From Lentzea albidocapillata subsp. violacea (GTDB lineage: Bacteria; Actinomycetota; Actinomycetes; Mycobacteriales; Pseudonocardiaceae), in NCBI RefSeq assembly GCF_900100275.1, contig NZ_FNET01000007.1, positions 186,001 through 250,000 of the forward strand: a DNA stretch of 64,000 bases, in the 5' to 3' direction. Made by a program: the position numbers and the translations under genes. How positions within the stretch are numbered: the first letter of the stretch is position 1; the number at the start of each line of letters is the position of its first letter. The notes beneath the pieces are model-generated. The model searched no databases, was not told where the DNA came from, and saw only the letters and a list, made by a program, of their open reading frames with translations. Positions 16,586 through 25,920 of this stretch are shown here, piece after piece.

Positions 16586-17711
16586 CGTCGTGGTCGTCGG
16601 CATCGGTGCCGACGGGTGGGACGGGCTTTCTCCCGCCGCTCAGCAGGCGGTTTCCCGCTCACGTGTGCTGATGGGCTCGCGCCGGCAGCTCGACCTGGTG
16701 CCGGGGGAGTTCGAACGGGTCGCGTGGCCGTCGCCGCTGGTACCGGCGTTGCCCGCGCTGTTCGAGAAGTACCGCGACGTGTGCGTGCTGGCGTCTGGTG
16801 ACCCCATGTTCCACGGCATCGGCACGACTCTGGTGCGGCTGCTGGGTGACCGGGTGACGGTGGTCCCGCACCCGTCCTCCGTGTCGCTCGCCTGTGCCCG
16901 CCTCGGCTGGGCGTTGAACGAGGTCGAGGTCGTGTCGCTGGTGGCACGATCCGCCGACCTGCTACGCCCCGTGTTGACGCCGGGACAGCGCGTGCTCGTG
17001 CTCGGCGGGGACCCGGCAACCGTTGCGGCACTGGCCGGAGACATCACCGTCCTCGAACAGCTAGGTGGGCCAGCCGAGCGGGTTTACCCTTGGTCCGGGC
17101 AGGACTCGGACCCGCTGTGCGTGATCGCGATCGAGTACGGCGGAAGCGCTCTCTCACGGGTTCCCGGACTGCCTGATGACGTGTACGAATCCGATGGCCA
17201 GCTGACGAAGCGAGAGGTGCGGGCTATTTCGCTGTCGAGATTGGCGCCGCTGCCCGGGCAGCTGCTGTGGGATGTCGGGGCGGGGTCGGGTTCGATCGCG
17301 ATCGAGTGGGCGCGAACGCATCCGACGTGCCGGGCGATCGCCGTCGAGCAGTCGGTCGAACGCGCAGAGCGAATCGCCGGTAACGCTGCGTCTCTGGGAG
17401 TGCCCGGCGTGGAGGTCCACATCGGACGGGCGCCGGACGCGTTGCAGGGGCTGGAGAAGCCTGACGCGATCTTCATCGGCGGCGGCGTGACGGTGCCCGG
17501 CGTGCTGCAGGCCTGCTGGGACGCTTTGGCGGCAGGCGGTCGTTTGGTCGTCAACGCGGTGACGCTGGAGTCCGAGGCCGTGGTCGCGCAGTGGTATGCG
17601 AGGCTCGGCGGTGACCTGGTGCGGATCTCGGTGAACCGCGGCTCCTCGGTCGGCAAGTTCACCGGGTGGCGGCCGCACATGCCCGTGACGACGTGGAGCG
17701 TGACGAAGTGA
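16566..17711 (+). CDS. cobL: Precorrin-6Y C5,15-methyltransferase (decarboxylating)
   Basis: A 381-residue bifunctional enzyme. Residues 1-200 are a CbiE-like tetrapyrrole methylase domain (VVVVGIGADGWDGL, LASGDPMFHGIG). Residues about 210-381 are a CbiT-like SAM domain with LTKREVRA and LWDVGAGSGSIAIEWA. It methylates C5 and C15 and decarboxylates the ring-C acetate in the aerobic pathway. It starts with GTG inside the preceding PPOX gene and ends in a 4-bp overlap (GTGA) with cobM. Confidence 0.93.
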   Translation: MSPAPSDVVVVGIGADGWDGLSPAAQQAVSRSRVLMGSRRQLDLVPGEFERVAWPSPLVPALPALFEKYRDVCVLASGDPMFHGIGTTLVRLLGDRVTVVPHPSSVSLACARLGWALNEVEVVSLVARSADLLRPVLTPGQRVLVLGGDPATVAALAGDITVLEQLGGPAERVYPWSGQDSDPLCVIAIEYGGSALSRVPGLPDDVYESDGQLTKREVRAISLSRLAPLPGQLLWDVGAGSGSIAIEWARTHPTCRAIAVEQSVERAERIAGNAASLGVPGVEVHIGRAPDALQGLEKPDAIFIGGGVTVPGVLQACWDALAAGGRLVVNAVTLESEAVVAQWYARLGGDLVRISVNRGSSVGKFTGWRPHMPVTTWSVTK

Positions 17712-18448
17712 CCGTGCACTTCATCGGGGCCGGGCCCGGAGCGGCCGACCTGATCACGGTGCGGGGGCGTTCGCTGATCGAGTCGTCGCCGGTGTGCCTG
17801 TACGCGGGCGCGCTGGTGCCGGTCGAGCTGCTGGACTTCTGCCCTCCGGGCGCGCGCAAGATCGACACGGCGCTGCTGACGCTGGACGAGATCGTCGCCG
17901 AGCTGGTCGCCGCCTCGGAGCAGGGGCTGGACGTGGCCCGGCTGCACTCCGGGGACCCTTCGGTGTTCAGCGCGATGGCCGAGCAGATGCGCCGGTTGGA
18001 CGCGCTGGGCATCGCCTACGACGTGACTCCCGGCGTGCCTGCCTTCGCGGCCGCCGCGGCGTCGTTGCAGCGCGAGCTGACCGTGCCGGGGGTCGGGCAG
18101 ACGGTCATCCTGACGCGGACCTCGCAGCGCGCCACGCCGATGCCAGAAGGTGAGGACCTGGACACGCTGGGGCGCAGTCACGCGACTCTCGTGCTGCACC
18201 TCGCCGTGCAGCGGATCTCGGACGTGGTCGCGGAGCTGGTGCCGAACTACGGGCTGAACTGCCCGGCCGCGGTCGTCGCCTACGCGTCACGTGAGGACGA
18301 GGTCGTGCTGCGCGGGACGCTGGACGACATCGCCGCGCAGGTCGAGGTCGCCGGGATCAAGCGGACCGCGGTGATCATCGTCGGGCAGACGCTCGGGGCC
18401 ACGCAGTTCCCGGACAGCCACCTGTACTCGGCCACGCGGGTTCGATGA
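17708..18448 (+). CDS. cobM: Precorrin-4 C11-methyltransferase
   Basis: A 246-residue tetrapyrrole methylase. VHFIGAGPGAADLITVRG opens the fold, RLHSGDPSVF near residue 82 is the SAM-binding GDP loop, and YDVTPGVPAFAAAAA and AVVAYASREDE are CobM/CbiF landmarks. It moves a methyl group to C11 of precorrin-4. It begins with GTG overlapping the cobL stop and ends overlapping cobK by 4 bp, so translation is coupled. Confidence 0.93.
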   Translation: MTVHFIGAGPGAADLITVRGRSLIESSPVCLYAGALVPVELLDFCPPGARKIDTALLTLDEIVAELVAASEQGLDVARLHSGDPSVFSAMAEQMRRLDALGIAYDVTPGVPAFAAAAASLQRELTVPGVGQTVILTRTSQRATPMPEGEDLDTLGRSHATLVLHLAVQRISDVVAELVPNYGLNCPAAVVAYASREDEVVLRGTLDDIAAQVEVAGIKRTAVIIVGQTLGATQFPDSHLYSATRVR

Positions 18449-19146
18449 TCCTGATCCTCGGCGGCACGGGGGAAGCGCGCGCGCTGGCCTCCCGCGTGCC
18501 CGCCGTGTCCTCGCTGGCCGGCCGGGTGAGCAATCCCGCCCTTCCCGCCGGCAAGGTGCGGATCGGCGGGTTCGGCGGGGTCGACGGGCTCGCGCAGTGG
18601 TTGCGGGACAACGACGTCCACGCCGTGGTCGACGCGACCCACCCCTTCGCTCGGCAGATCACCGCGAACGCCTTCGAGGCCTGTTCGCGGGTCGGCGTGC
18701 CGTTGCTGATCCTGCGACGGCCCGGGTTCACGCCACAGCCCGGATGGCGGTGGGTGGACAGCGTTGCCGAGGCCGCGCTGGATCTACCGGGGGAGAGGGT
18801 GTTCCTGACGACCGGGCGGCAGGATCTCGCGGAGTTCGCCGAGTGCCCGCAGTGGTTCCTGGCGCGGATGGTCGAACCTCCGGAACCGCCGATGCCGCAA
18901 CACATCGAGGTGCTGCTGTCGCGCGGTCCGTTCACTGTGGACGGTGAGCTGGAGCTGATGCGGTCGCGCGAGATCGACGTGCTCGTCACCAAGGACAGCG
19001 GCGGCTCGATGACGTCGGCCAAGCTCGAAGCCGCGCGTCGGCTCGGTGTGCCGGTCGTGATCGTGCGCCGGCCACCGCTCCCACCCGCGGAGACGGTGGC
19101 CGACGTTGATGCCGCCGTCAGCTGGTTGGGTACCGCCGGGGCGTGA
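18445..19146 (+). CDS. cobK: Precorrin-6A reductase
   Basis: A 233-residue NADPH-dependent CobK/CbiJ enzyme. ILILGGTGEARALA opens it, VVDATHPFARQIT lies near residue 62, FLTTGRQDL near 115, and VLVTKDSGG near 170. It reduces precorrin-6A to dihydro-precorrin-6. ATGA overlaps cobM. Its last 29 bp overlap the end of cobIJ on the opposite strand, closing the plus-strand block. Confidence 0.92.
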   Translation: MILILGGTGEARALASRVPAVSSLAGRVSNPALPAGKVRIGGFGGVDGLAQWLRDNDVHAVVDATHPFARQITANAFEACSRVGVPLLILRRPGFTPQPGWRWVDSVAEAALDLPGERVFLTTGRQDLAEFAECPQWFLARMVEPPEPPMPQHIEVLLSRGPFTVDGELELMRSREIDVLVTKDSGGSMTSAKLEAARRLGVPVVIVRRPPLPPAETVADVDAAVSWLGTAGA

Positions 19147-20584
19147 AGACGACGCCCTGGGGCGTCACGATCGTCTGCGACGAGCCGATGATCAGCAGGC
19201 AGCGCATGTCGATCGTGGCCGGGTCGAGGGCGCCGAGCGTGAGGACGCGGGTCTCCTCCTCCGGGCCGCCGACGTCGCGTCCGACGACGATCGGGGTGTC
19301 CGGGGCGCGGTGCTTGAGCAGCAGGTCGCGCATGTCCGCCACCTGGTGCGTGCGGGCCTTGGACGCCGGGTTGTAGATCGCGATCACCAGGTCGGCCTTG
19401 GCGGTGGCTTCGAGGCGTTCCGCGATGACGTCCCACGGCTTGAGCCTGTCGCTCAGGGAGATCACCGCGTAGTCGTGGCCGAGCGGCGCGCCCGCCTTGG
19501 CCGCCACGGCGTTCGCCGCCGTGACGCCGGGGATGACGCGGACCGGCACGTCCGGGGACTCGGCGGCGACCTCCAGCACGGCGGTGGCCATCGCGAAGAC
19601 GCCCGGATCGCCCGACGACACGACGGCGACCCGCGCGCCCTTCCGCGCCAGGTCCAGGGCGAAGGCCGCGCGTTCGGACTCGACCTGGTTGTGCGAGGAG
19701 TGCCGCTTCTGGCCGGGACGTTCCGGGACGCGGTTGAGGTAGGTGCTGTAACCGACCAGTTCGTCGGCGGCCTCGAGCTCCTGACGGGCCTCCGGGGTGA
19801 GCCACGCGCGGGCCCCGGGACCGAGGCCGACGACGACGACCTCACCCTTCGGCTTGGCGGGCCGGGACTGGCTCGGCAGCAGGGCCAGCGAAAAGTACGG
19901 GACCGAATCGGGGTCGACGTCGGCCAGCGGCGACATCTTCTGGCGGCCGGTCGTGGCGCGCTCGACGTACCAGGCGCCGTCGAGCCGCCCGGCCGCTTCC
20001 AGCGCCTCGCGGACGTTGCCGAAAGTACGGCCCAGCTTGAGGATCGCCGCGCTGTCGGTGTCGGCGAGGCGGGCCGCGAGCTCGGCGGGCGGCAGCGTGC
20101 CGGGCAGGATCGTCAGCACCTCGTCGCGTTCCACGAGCGGCGTGCCGAGGACGGCTGACGCGCCGCTCACCGACGTCACGCCCGGGACGACCTCCCACTC
20201 GTAGCGGTCGGCGAGGCGCTTGTGCATGTGCATGTAGGAGCCGTAGAAGAACGGGTCTCCGGCTGCCAGCACGACGACGTCGCGTCCGGCGTCGAGGTGC
20301 GCGGCCAGCCTGCCGGCGGCCTCCTCGTAGAAGGCGTCGATCTCGCCCTGGTAGTCGTCCGTGTCCTCGGTCGTGACCGGGTAGACGAGCTGTTCCATGA
20401 TCTGCGGATTTGGATCGTTCTGGCTGCGCAGGTACGGCGCCGCAATGGTCCTGGCGACCGACTTGCCGTGCCGCGCGCTGTGGAACGCCACCACGCCGGC
20501 CTCGCTGATGAGTCGTGCGGCCTTGACCGTCACGAGTTCCGGGTCGCCGGGACCCAGGCCGACGCCGTAGAGCTTGCCCGTCAT
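19118..20584 (-). CDS. cobIJ: Fused precorrin-2 C20-methyltransferase / precorrin-3B C17-methyltransferase
   Basis: A 488-residue fusion of two tetrapyrrole methylases. The N-terminal CobI half has GKLYGVGLGPGDPELVTVKA, VLAAGDPFFYGSYMH and VPGVTSVSGASA. The CobJ half begins near residue 245 with VVVVGLGPGARAWLTPEA and has VSSGDPGVFAMA, VIPGVTAANA and ADLVIAIYNPAS. The first half methylates C20; the second methylates C17 and contracts the ring. CobI-CobJ fusions are common in actinomycetes. Its ATG overlaps the cobH stop as ATGA. Confidence 0.93.
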   Translation of the reverse strand: MTGKLYGVGLGPGDPELVTVKAARLISEAGVVAFHSARHGKSVARTIAAPYLRSQNDPNPQIMEQLVYPVTTEDTDDYQGEIDAFYEEAAGRLAAHLDAGRDVVVLAAGDPFFYGSYMHMHKRLADRYEWEVVPGVTSVSGASAVLGTPLVERDEVLTILPGTLPPAELAARLADTDSAAILKLGRTFGNVREALEAAGRLDGAWYVERATTGRQKMSPLADVDPDSVPYFSLALLPSQSRPAKPKGEVVVVGLGPGARAWLTPEARQELEAADELVGYSTYLNRVPERPGQKRHSSHNQVESERAAFALDLARKGARVAVVSSGDPGVFAMATAVLEVAAESPDVPVRVIPGVTAANAVAAKAGAPLGHDYAVISLSDRLKPWDVIAERLEATAKADLVIAIYNPASKARTHQVADMRDLLLKHRAPDTPIVVGRDVGGPEEETRVLTLGALDPATIDMRCLLIIGSSQTIVTPQGVVFTPRRYPTS

Positions 20585-21201
20585 TCTTCTTCGCTCGCAA
20601 TCGCGTTGATGGCCGCCGCCGTCATGGCACTGCCGCCGCGCCGGCCGCGCACCACGAGGTGCTCCAGATCCGTTGCGGCCAAAGCTTCCTTGGACTCCGC
20701 CGCCCCGATGAACCCGACCGGGATGCCGAGGATCGCGGCGGGCCGCGGTGCTCCGGCGGCGATCAGGTCGAGGAGGTGGAACAACGCGGTGGGGGCGTTG
20801 CCGATCGCGATCACCGCGCCGCCGAAGCGGTCCGCGAGGAGTTCGAGCGCGGCGGCGCTGCGGGTGTTGCCGATCTGCTGCGCCCGTGTGGGGGTGCGGG
20901 GATCCTGGAGGTAGCAAAGGACTTCGTTGTCCTTCGGCAGGCGGCGGCGGGTCACGCCGGACGCGACCATGTTGGCGTCGCACAGGATCGGGGCACCGTT
21001 GCGGAGTGCCTCGCGCGCGTCGCGCACGACGTTCGGGGAGAACGCGACGTCGTCCGGCAGGTCGGTCATGCCGCACGCGTGGATCATGCGGACGACGACT
21101 TTCGCGACGTCGCCGGGGAACCTGGTGAGGTCCGACTCCGCGCGGATGGTGGCGAAGGACTGGCGGTAGATCTCCGCCCCGTCCCTGATGTACTGCGTCA
21201 A
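20581..21201 (-). CDS. cobH: Precorrin-8X methylmutase
   Basis: A 206-residue CobH/CbiC enzyme that moves the C11 methyl group to C12, giving hydrogenobyrinate. The catalytic His is in VRMIHACGM, His41 from the chosen start. Other landmarks are NGAPILCDANMVASGV and GNAPTALFHLL. The TTG at 21201 is selected because GAGGAGAT precedes it; it overlaps the cobG stop as TTGA. It lies between cobG and cobIJ in a tightly overlapping minus-strand operon. Confidence 0.92.
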   Translation of the reverse strand: MTQYIRDGAEIYRQSFATIRAESDLTRFPGDVAKVVVRMIHACGMTDLPDDVAFSPNVVRDAREALRNGAPILCDANMVASGVTRRRLPKDNEVLCYLQDPRTPTRAQQIGNTRSAAALELLADRFGGAVIAIGNAPTALFHLLDLIAAGAPRPAAILGIPVGFIGAAESKEALAATDLEHLVVRGRRGGSAMTAAAINAIASEEE

Positions 21202-22178
21202 CGGATCTCCTCGTAGCCGTCGCCGGTCGCGACGAACTCGATCACTTCGCCGGCAGGACGACCGCACCGGCGGGCACAGCCGGACCAGTGGACCGGTCGG
21301 CTGTGCGGGGTTCCGAGCCAGGCACGGGCGTCGGCCCGTACGTCGGAGAGCGACTTCGCGCAGCCGGGGCGGCCGGTGCAGGCGCTGACGCCGTGCCAGG
21401 GGGAGGCGGGGTCGGTGATCAGGCCGGTGACGTCGGTCCCGGCGGGCACGACCAGGCTGCGCCACGGCGTCAGGCGCACAGCGACACCGGGAAGCTGCGA
21501 GGCGTCCAACCGGCCCAGCGGAACACCTGGCGTCAAAGGTGAAGGTGCGACAGGCGTCACAACCGGGGTGAACGCGGCGCCGGACGAGACGCCGAAGTGC
21601 GCGGTGATCTTTCGCACACCGTCGTCCACTTCGGACAGGCGCCAGGCGGGGCCGCGCATCGACTGGAACAGGCGGGCGGCGGTCACGACGGCGTCGACCG
21701 GGTCGGACACGCGGACACCTGTATCGGTACCGGCGAGCAGCAGCACGTCCCCGGCGAGGCCGAGGTCGCCGCCCAGTCCGCTCACCGCGGCGCCGACCGT
21801 GACCAGGAAACGCCCTGGTAGCGAGGCCAGCTCGGGGTCCGCGCACAGAGCCGCGTCCAGCGCGTCGACCAGGTCCTGGTTGTCGTCCAGGGGCGCCGCG
21901 ACGATGTTGCGGATGCGCTCGTGCGACCAGGAGGGCAGCAGGCCCGCCGCACGCAACCGTTCGGCCAGCTCCACGCCGTCCGCGAGGCCTCTGATCTGGA
22001 GGTTCGCGCGCGAGGTCAGCTCGATCGAGCCGTTGCCCAGTTCGGCGGCGGCCAGCCGGACGGCATCCCACTGAGCAGCGGAAAGAGTGCCGCCCGGCAC
22101 CCGGATGCGCGCCAGCCCGCCGTCGGCCGCGGCATGCAGCTCGACGGCGCCGGGGCAGGCGTCCGGGTGACTACGCAT
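21198..22178 (-). CDS. cobG: Precorrin-3B synthase
   Basis: A 326-residue nitrite/sulfite-reductase-like enzyme for the oxygen-dependent formation of precorrin-3B. An N-terminal ferredoxin-like half (GGLARIRVPGG, ELTSRANLQIRGL) is followed by the cluster/siroheme cysteines ACTGRPGCAKS and SGCARRCGRP near the C-terminus. It is shorter than many CobG proteins, mostly by small losses. The ATG at 22178 is chosen since the upstream extension is not protein-like. CobG marks the pathway as the aerobic one. Its start is 178 bp from cobN, divergent. Confidence 0.9.
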   Translation of the reverse strand: MRSHPDACPGAVELHAAADGGLARIRVPGGTLSAAQWDAVRLAAAELGNGSIELTSRANLQIRGLADGVELAERLRAAGLLPSWSHERIRNIVAAPLDDNQDLVDALDAALCADPELASLPGRFLVTVGAAVSGLGGDLGLAGDVLLLAGTDTGVRVSDPVDAVVTAARLFQSMRGPAWRLSEVDDGVRKITAHFGVSSGAAFTPVVTPVAPSPLTPGVPLGRLDASQLPGVAVRLTPWRSLVVPAGTDVTGLITDPASPWHGVSACTGRPGCAKSLSDVRADARAWLGTPHSRPVHWSGCARRCGRPAGEVIEFVATGDGYEEIR

Positions 22179-22217
22179 AGGTCGGACTGTAACCCGCCGG
22201 TTAGGGTGAGCCCGAAC

Positions 22218-22339
22218 GACGAAGCGCAGGAGGAAGCCGGTGTGAATCCGGCGCGGTCCCGCCACTGTGACCAGCGCACACCGCTGGGAGTCAGGAACTC
22301 CGCTTCGTCAGTCACCCGCACTTTGGGGCGAGGACCCCA
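22218..22339 (+). ncRNA. Cobalamin riboswitch upstream of cobN
   Basis: A compact B12 element. GACGAAGCG (22218-22226) and CGCTTCGTC (22301-22309) form a 9-bp closing stem. Inside are the conserved AGGAAGCCGGTGTGAATCC tract, CCCGCCACTGTGA at 22257-22270 and the B12-box variant GAGTCAGGAACTCC near 22289. A downstream hairpin (TGGGG/CCCCA, 22324-22339) with GAGGA in its loop may be the expression platform, masking the ribosome region of cobN. It should lower cobN expression when adenosylcobalamin is plentiful. Confidence 0.88.
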
Positions 22340-22356
22340 CGAGGGATGGAGCCTGC

Positions 22357-25300
22357 GTGATCCTGCTGCTGTCGACCTCCGACACCGACCTGCTGTCGGC
22401 GCGTGCGAGCGGTGCCGAGTACCGGCTCGGCAACCCCGCCCGCCTCACCGTCGACGACCTGCCCGCGCTGGTCGACGGCGTCGAGCTCGTCCTCGTGCGC
22501 ATCCTCGGCGGCCGCCGGATGTGGGAGGAAGGCCTCGACTGGCTGCTGGCCGGCGGGCTGCCCGTCGTCGTGCTCGGCGGTGAGCAGCAGCCCGACGCGG
22601 CGCTGATGGAGCTGTCCACGGTGCCCGGTGGCGTCTGCGCGGAGGCGCACCTCTACCTCGCGCACGGCGGGCCGGCGAACCTCACCGAGCTGCACAAGTT
22701 CCTGTCCGACACCGTGCTGCTGACCGGCCACGGCTTCGAGGCCCCCGCCGCCACCCCCTCGTGGGGTGTGCTGGAGCGGGAGACCGAAAGCACTGGTCCG
22801 ACGGTCGGGGTCCTCTACTACCGCGCGCACCACGTCGCCGGGAACACGGCGTTCGTGCACGCCCTGTGCGACGCGATCGAGGCCAAGGGCGGCAGGCCGC
22901 TGCCGGTCTACTGCTCCTCGCTGCGCACCGCCGAACCCGAGCTGCTCGACACGCTGCGCCAGGCCGACGCGCTGGTCGTGACGGTGCTCGCGGCCGGCGG
23001 CACGAACCCCGCCAAGGCGTCCGCCGGTGGCGACGACGACGCGTGGGACGTCGGTGCGCTGGCCGCGCTCGACGTGCCGATCCTGCAGGGCCTGTGCCTC
23101 ACGTCGAGCCGCGAGTCGTGGGACTCCAACGACGACGGACTGTCTCCTTTGGACACCGCGACCCAGGTCGCGATCCCCGAGTTCGACGGCCGGATCATCA
23201 CGGTTCCGTTCTCCTTCAAGGAGATCGACGCCGACGGCCTCACCGTCTACGTCGCCGACCCGGAACGGGCGCTGCGCGTCGCGGGCATCGCGGTCCGGCA
23301 CGGCCGGCTGCGCCACATCCCGGTCGCGGAGCGCAAGGTCGTCGTGATGCTGTCGGCATACCCGACGAAGCACTCCCGCATCGGCAACGCGGTCGGGCTC
23401 GACACGCCCGCGTCGACCGTACGGCTGCTGAAGGCCATGCAGGAGCACGGTTACGACATCGGCGACGCGCTGCCGGGCGTGCAGGAGCTCGACGGCGACA
23501 AGCTGATCCACGCGCTGATCGCGGCCGGTGGCCAGGACGCGGACTGGCTGACGCAGGAGCAGTTCGAGAGCAACCCGATCCGCATCGCCGCGGCCGACTA
23601 CCGCGAGTTCCACGAGACGCTGCCCGACGAGTTCCGCCAGTCGATGCGGGAGCACTGGGGTGAGGCGCCCGGTTCGTTGTTCGTCGACTTCTCGAAGTCG
23701 AAGGACGGCGAGATCGTGCTGGCCGCGCTGCGGTCCGGCAACGTCGCGGTGATCGTCCAGCCGCCGCGCGGGTTCGGCGAGAACCCGATCGCGATCTACC
23801 ACGACCCCGACCTGCCGCCGTCGCACCACTACCTCGCGGCGTACCGGTGGATCGAGTCGAACTTCGGCGCCGACGCCGTCGTGCACGTCGGCAAGCACGG
23901 CAACCTGGAGTGGTTGCCGGGCAAGACGGTCGGCATGTCGGCGTCCTGCGGCACGGACGCGGCGCTCGGTGACCTGCCGCTGATCTACCCGTTCCTCGTC
24001 AACGACCCCGGCGAGGGCACACAGGCCAAGCGGCGTGCGCACGCCACGCTGGTCGACCACCTCGTGCCGCCGATGGCCCGCGCCGACAGCTACGGCGACA
24101 TCGCGCGCCTGGAGCAGTTGCTCGACGAGTACGGGAACATCTCCGCGATGGACCCGGCCAAGGTGCCGGCGATCCGCGCGCAGATCTGGACGCTGATCAA
24201 GGCCGCGAAGCTCGACCACGACCTGGGACTCGACGACCGGCCCCACGACGCGGAGTTCGACGAGTTCATCCTGCACGTCGACGGCTGGCTCTGCGAGGTC
24301 AAGGACGTCCAGATCCGCGACGGCCTGCACATCCTCGGTGAGGCGCCGACGGGTTCGGTCCGCGTCAACCTCGTGCTCGCGATGTTGCAGGCACGGCAGA
24401 TGTGGGGCGGTCAGGTCGCCGCGCTGCCCGGCCTGCGCGAGGCGCTCGGGCTCACGACCACGGGCCGCGAAGACGTTGACGCCGTGGAGGAACAGGCACG
24501 CGTACTCGTCCAGGCGATGGAGGACGCGGGCTGGGATCGTTCCGCCGCAGCGGGTCTGCACGAGTCCGAGGACGTGCGGAAGATCCTGGAGTTCGCGGCG
24601 GACGAGGTCGTGCCCCGGCTCGCGCGCACCACGGACGAGATGACGAACGTCCTGCACGCGCTGGACGGCGGCTACATCCCGGCCGGGCCGTCCGGTTCTC
24701 CGTTGCGCGGCCTGGTGAACGTGCTGCCGACCGGCCGCAACTTCTACTCGGTCGACCCGAAGGCCATCCCGTCGCGCCTCGCGTGGGAGACCGGCCAGGC
24801 GATGGCCGACTCGCTGCTGGAGCGCTACCGCACCGAGAACGACGGTGAGTGGCCGCCGTCGGTCGGCCTGTCGGTCTGGGGCACGTCCGCGATGCGCACC
24901 GCCGGCGACGACATCGCCGAGGTGTTCGCGCTGCTCGGCGTCCGGCCGGTGTGGGACGACCAGTCGCGCCGCGTCACCGGTCTCGAAGTGATCTCGCTGG
25001 AGGAGCTGGGCCGGCCGCGCGTCGACGTCACGGTCCGGATCTCCGGCTTCTTCCGTGACGCCTTCCCGCACGTCGTGTCCATGCTGGACGATGCCGTGCA
25101 GCTGGTGGCCGCGCTGGACGAGCCCGCGGAGCACAACTTCGTCCGGGCGCACATGCTCAAGGACCTGGAGGAGCACGGCGACCAGCGCCGGGCCACGTTG
25201 CGCGTCTTCGGTTCCAAGCCCGGCGCGTACGGCGCGGGCGTGCTGCCGTTGATCGACAGCCGCAACTGGCGCGACTCGTCCGACATCGCCGAGGTCTACG

Positions 25301-25920
25301 CGGTGTGGGGCGGCTACGCGTACGGCCGTGGCGTCGACGGTGTGGCGGCACGGGCGGACATGGAGTCGGCGTACCGGCGGATCGCGGTGGCGGCCAAGAA
25401 CATCGACACGCGCGAGCACGACATCGCCGACTCGGACGACTACTTCCAGTACCACGGCGGCATGGTCACGATGGTGAAGGCGTTGACGGGCAAGGCACCC
25501 GCCGCGTACGTCGGTGACAGCACGCGCCCCGAGGCCGTCCGCACGCGTACGCTCACCGAGGAGACCTCGCGCATCTTCCGGGCCCGTGTGGTGAACCCGC
25601 GCTGGATCGGGGCGATGCGCAACCACGGCTACAAGGGCGCGTTCGAGCTGCAGGCGACGGTCGAGTACCTGTTCGGCTACGACGCCACGACCGGCGTCGT
25701 CGCGGACTGGATGTACGAGAAGCTGACCGAGAGCTACGTGCTCGACCCGGAGACCCGGAAGTTCCTGCAGACGTCGAACCCGTGGGCGTTGCACGGCATT
25801 GCCGAACGTCTGCTGGAGGCGGCCGAGCGCAAGATGTGGGAGCACCCGGAGGAGTCCACTCTGGACGCGCTGCGGGCGGCCTACCTGGAGACCGAGGGCG
25901 ACCTGGAGGACGGCGTCTGA
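22357..25920 (+). CDS. cobN: Cobaltochelatase subunit CobN
   Basis: An 1187-residue magnesium-chelatase-H-type protein that inserts cobalt into hydrogenobyrinate diamide together with AAA+ partners (CobS/CobT or ChlI/D-like), none of which is in this window. Landmarks are GVLYYRAHHVAGNT near 155, VVMLSAYPTKHSRIGNAVGLD near 330, VVHVGKHGNLEWLPGK near 510 and GGYIPAGPSGSP near 770. The GTG at 22357 is used; the longer frame runs into the riboswitch. Its last 40 bp overlap the convergent regulator gene. Confidence 0.95.
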   Translation: MILLLSTSDTDLLSARASGAEYRLGNPARLTVDDLPALVDGVELVLVRILGGRRMWEEGLDWLLAGGLPVVVLGGEQQPDAALMELSTVPGGVCAEAHLYLAHGGPANLTELHKFLSDTVLLTGHGFEAPAATPSWGVLERETESTGPTVGVLYYRAHHVAGNTAFVHALCDAIEAKGGRPLPVYCSSLRTAEPELLDTLRQADALVVTVLAAGGTNPAKASAGGDDDAWDVGALAALDVPILQGLCLTSSRESWDSNDDGLSPLDTATQVAIPEFDGRIITVPFSFKEIDADGLTVYVADPERALRVAGIAVRHGRLRHIPVAERKVVVMLSAYPTKHSRIGNAVGLDTPASTVRLLKAMQEHGYDIGDALPGVQELDGDKLIHALIAAGGQDADWLTQEQFESNPIRIAAADYREFHETLPDEFRQSMREHWGEAPGSLFVDFSKSKDGEIVLAALRSGNVAVIVQPPRGFGENPIAIYHDPDLPPSHHYLAAYRWIESNFGADAVVHVGKHGNLEWLPGKTVGMSASCGTDAALGDLPLIYPFLVNDPGEGTQAKRRAHATLVDHLVPPMARADSYGDIARLEQLLDEYGNISAMDPAKVPAIRAQIWTLIKAAKLDHDLGLDDRPHDAEFDEFILHVDGWLCEVKDVQIRDGLHILGEAPTGSVRVNLVLAMLQARQMWGGQVAALPGLREALGLTTTGREDVDAVEEQARVLVQAMEDAGWDRSAAAGLHESEDVRKILEFAADEVVPRLARTTDEMTNVLHALDGGYIPAGPSGSPLRGLVNVLPTGRNFYSVDPKAIPSRLAWETGQAMADSLLERYRTENDGEWPPSVGLSVWGTSAMRTAGDDIAEVFALLGVRPVWDDQSRRVTGLEVISLEELGRPRVDVTVRISGFFRDAFPHVVSMLDDAVQLVAALDEPAEHNFVRAHMLKDLEEHGDQRRATLRVFGSKPGAYGAGVLPLIDSRNWRDSSDIAEVYAVWGGYAYGRGVDGVAARADMESAYRRIAVAAKNIDTREHDIADSDDYFQYHGGMVTMVKALTGKAPAAYVGDSTRPEAVRTRTLTEETSRIFRARVVNPRWIGAMRNHGYKGAFELQATVEYLFGYDATTGVVADWMYEKLTESYVLDPETRKFLQTSNPWALHGIAERLLEAAERKMWEHPEESTLDALRAAYLETEGDLEDGV

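Noticed and set aside
13643-16603. 986-codon antisense frame opposite the beta-helix gene
   Set aside because: A GC-skew shadow; composition is not protein-like and no start site is supported.
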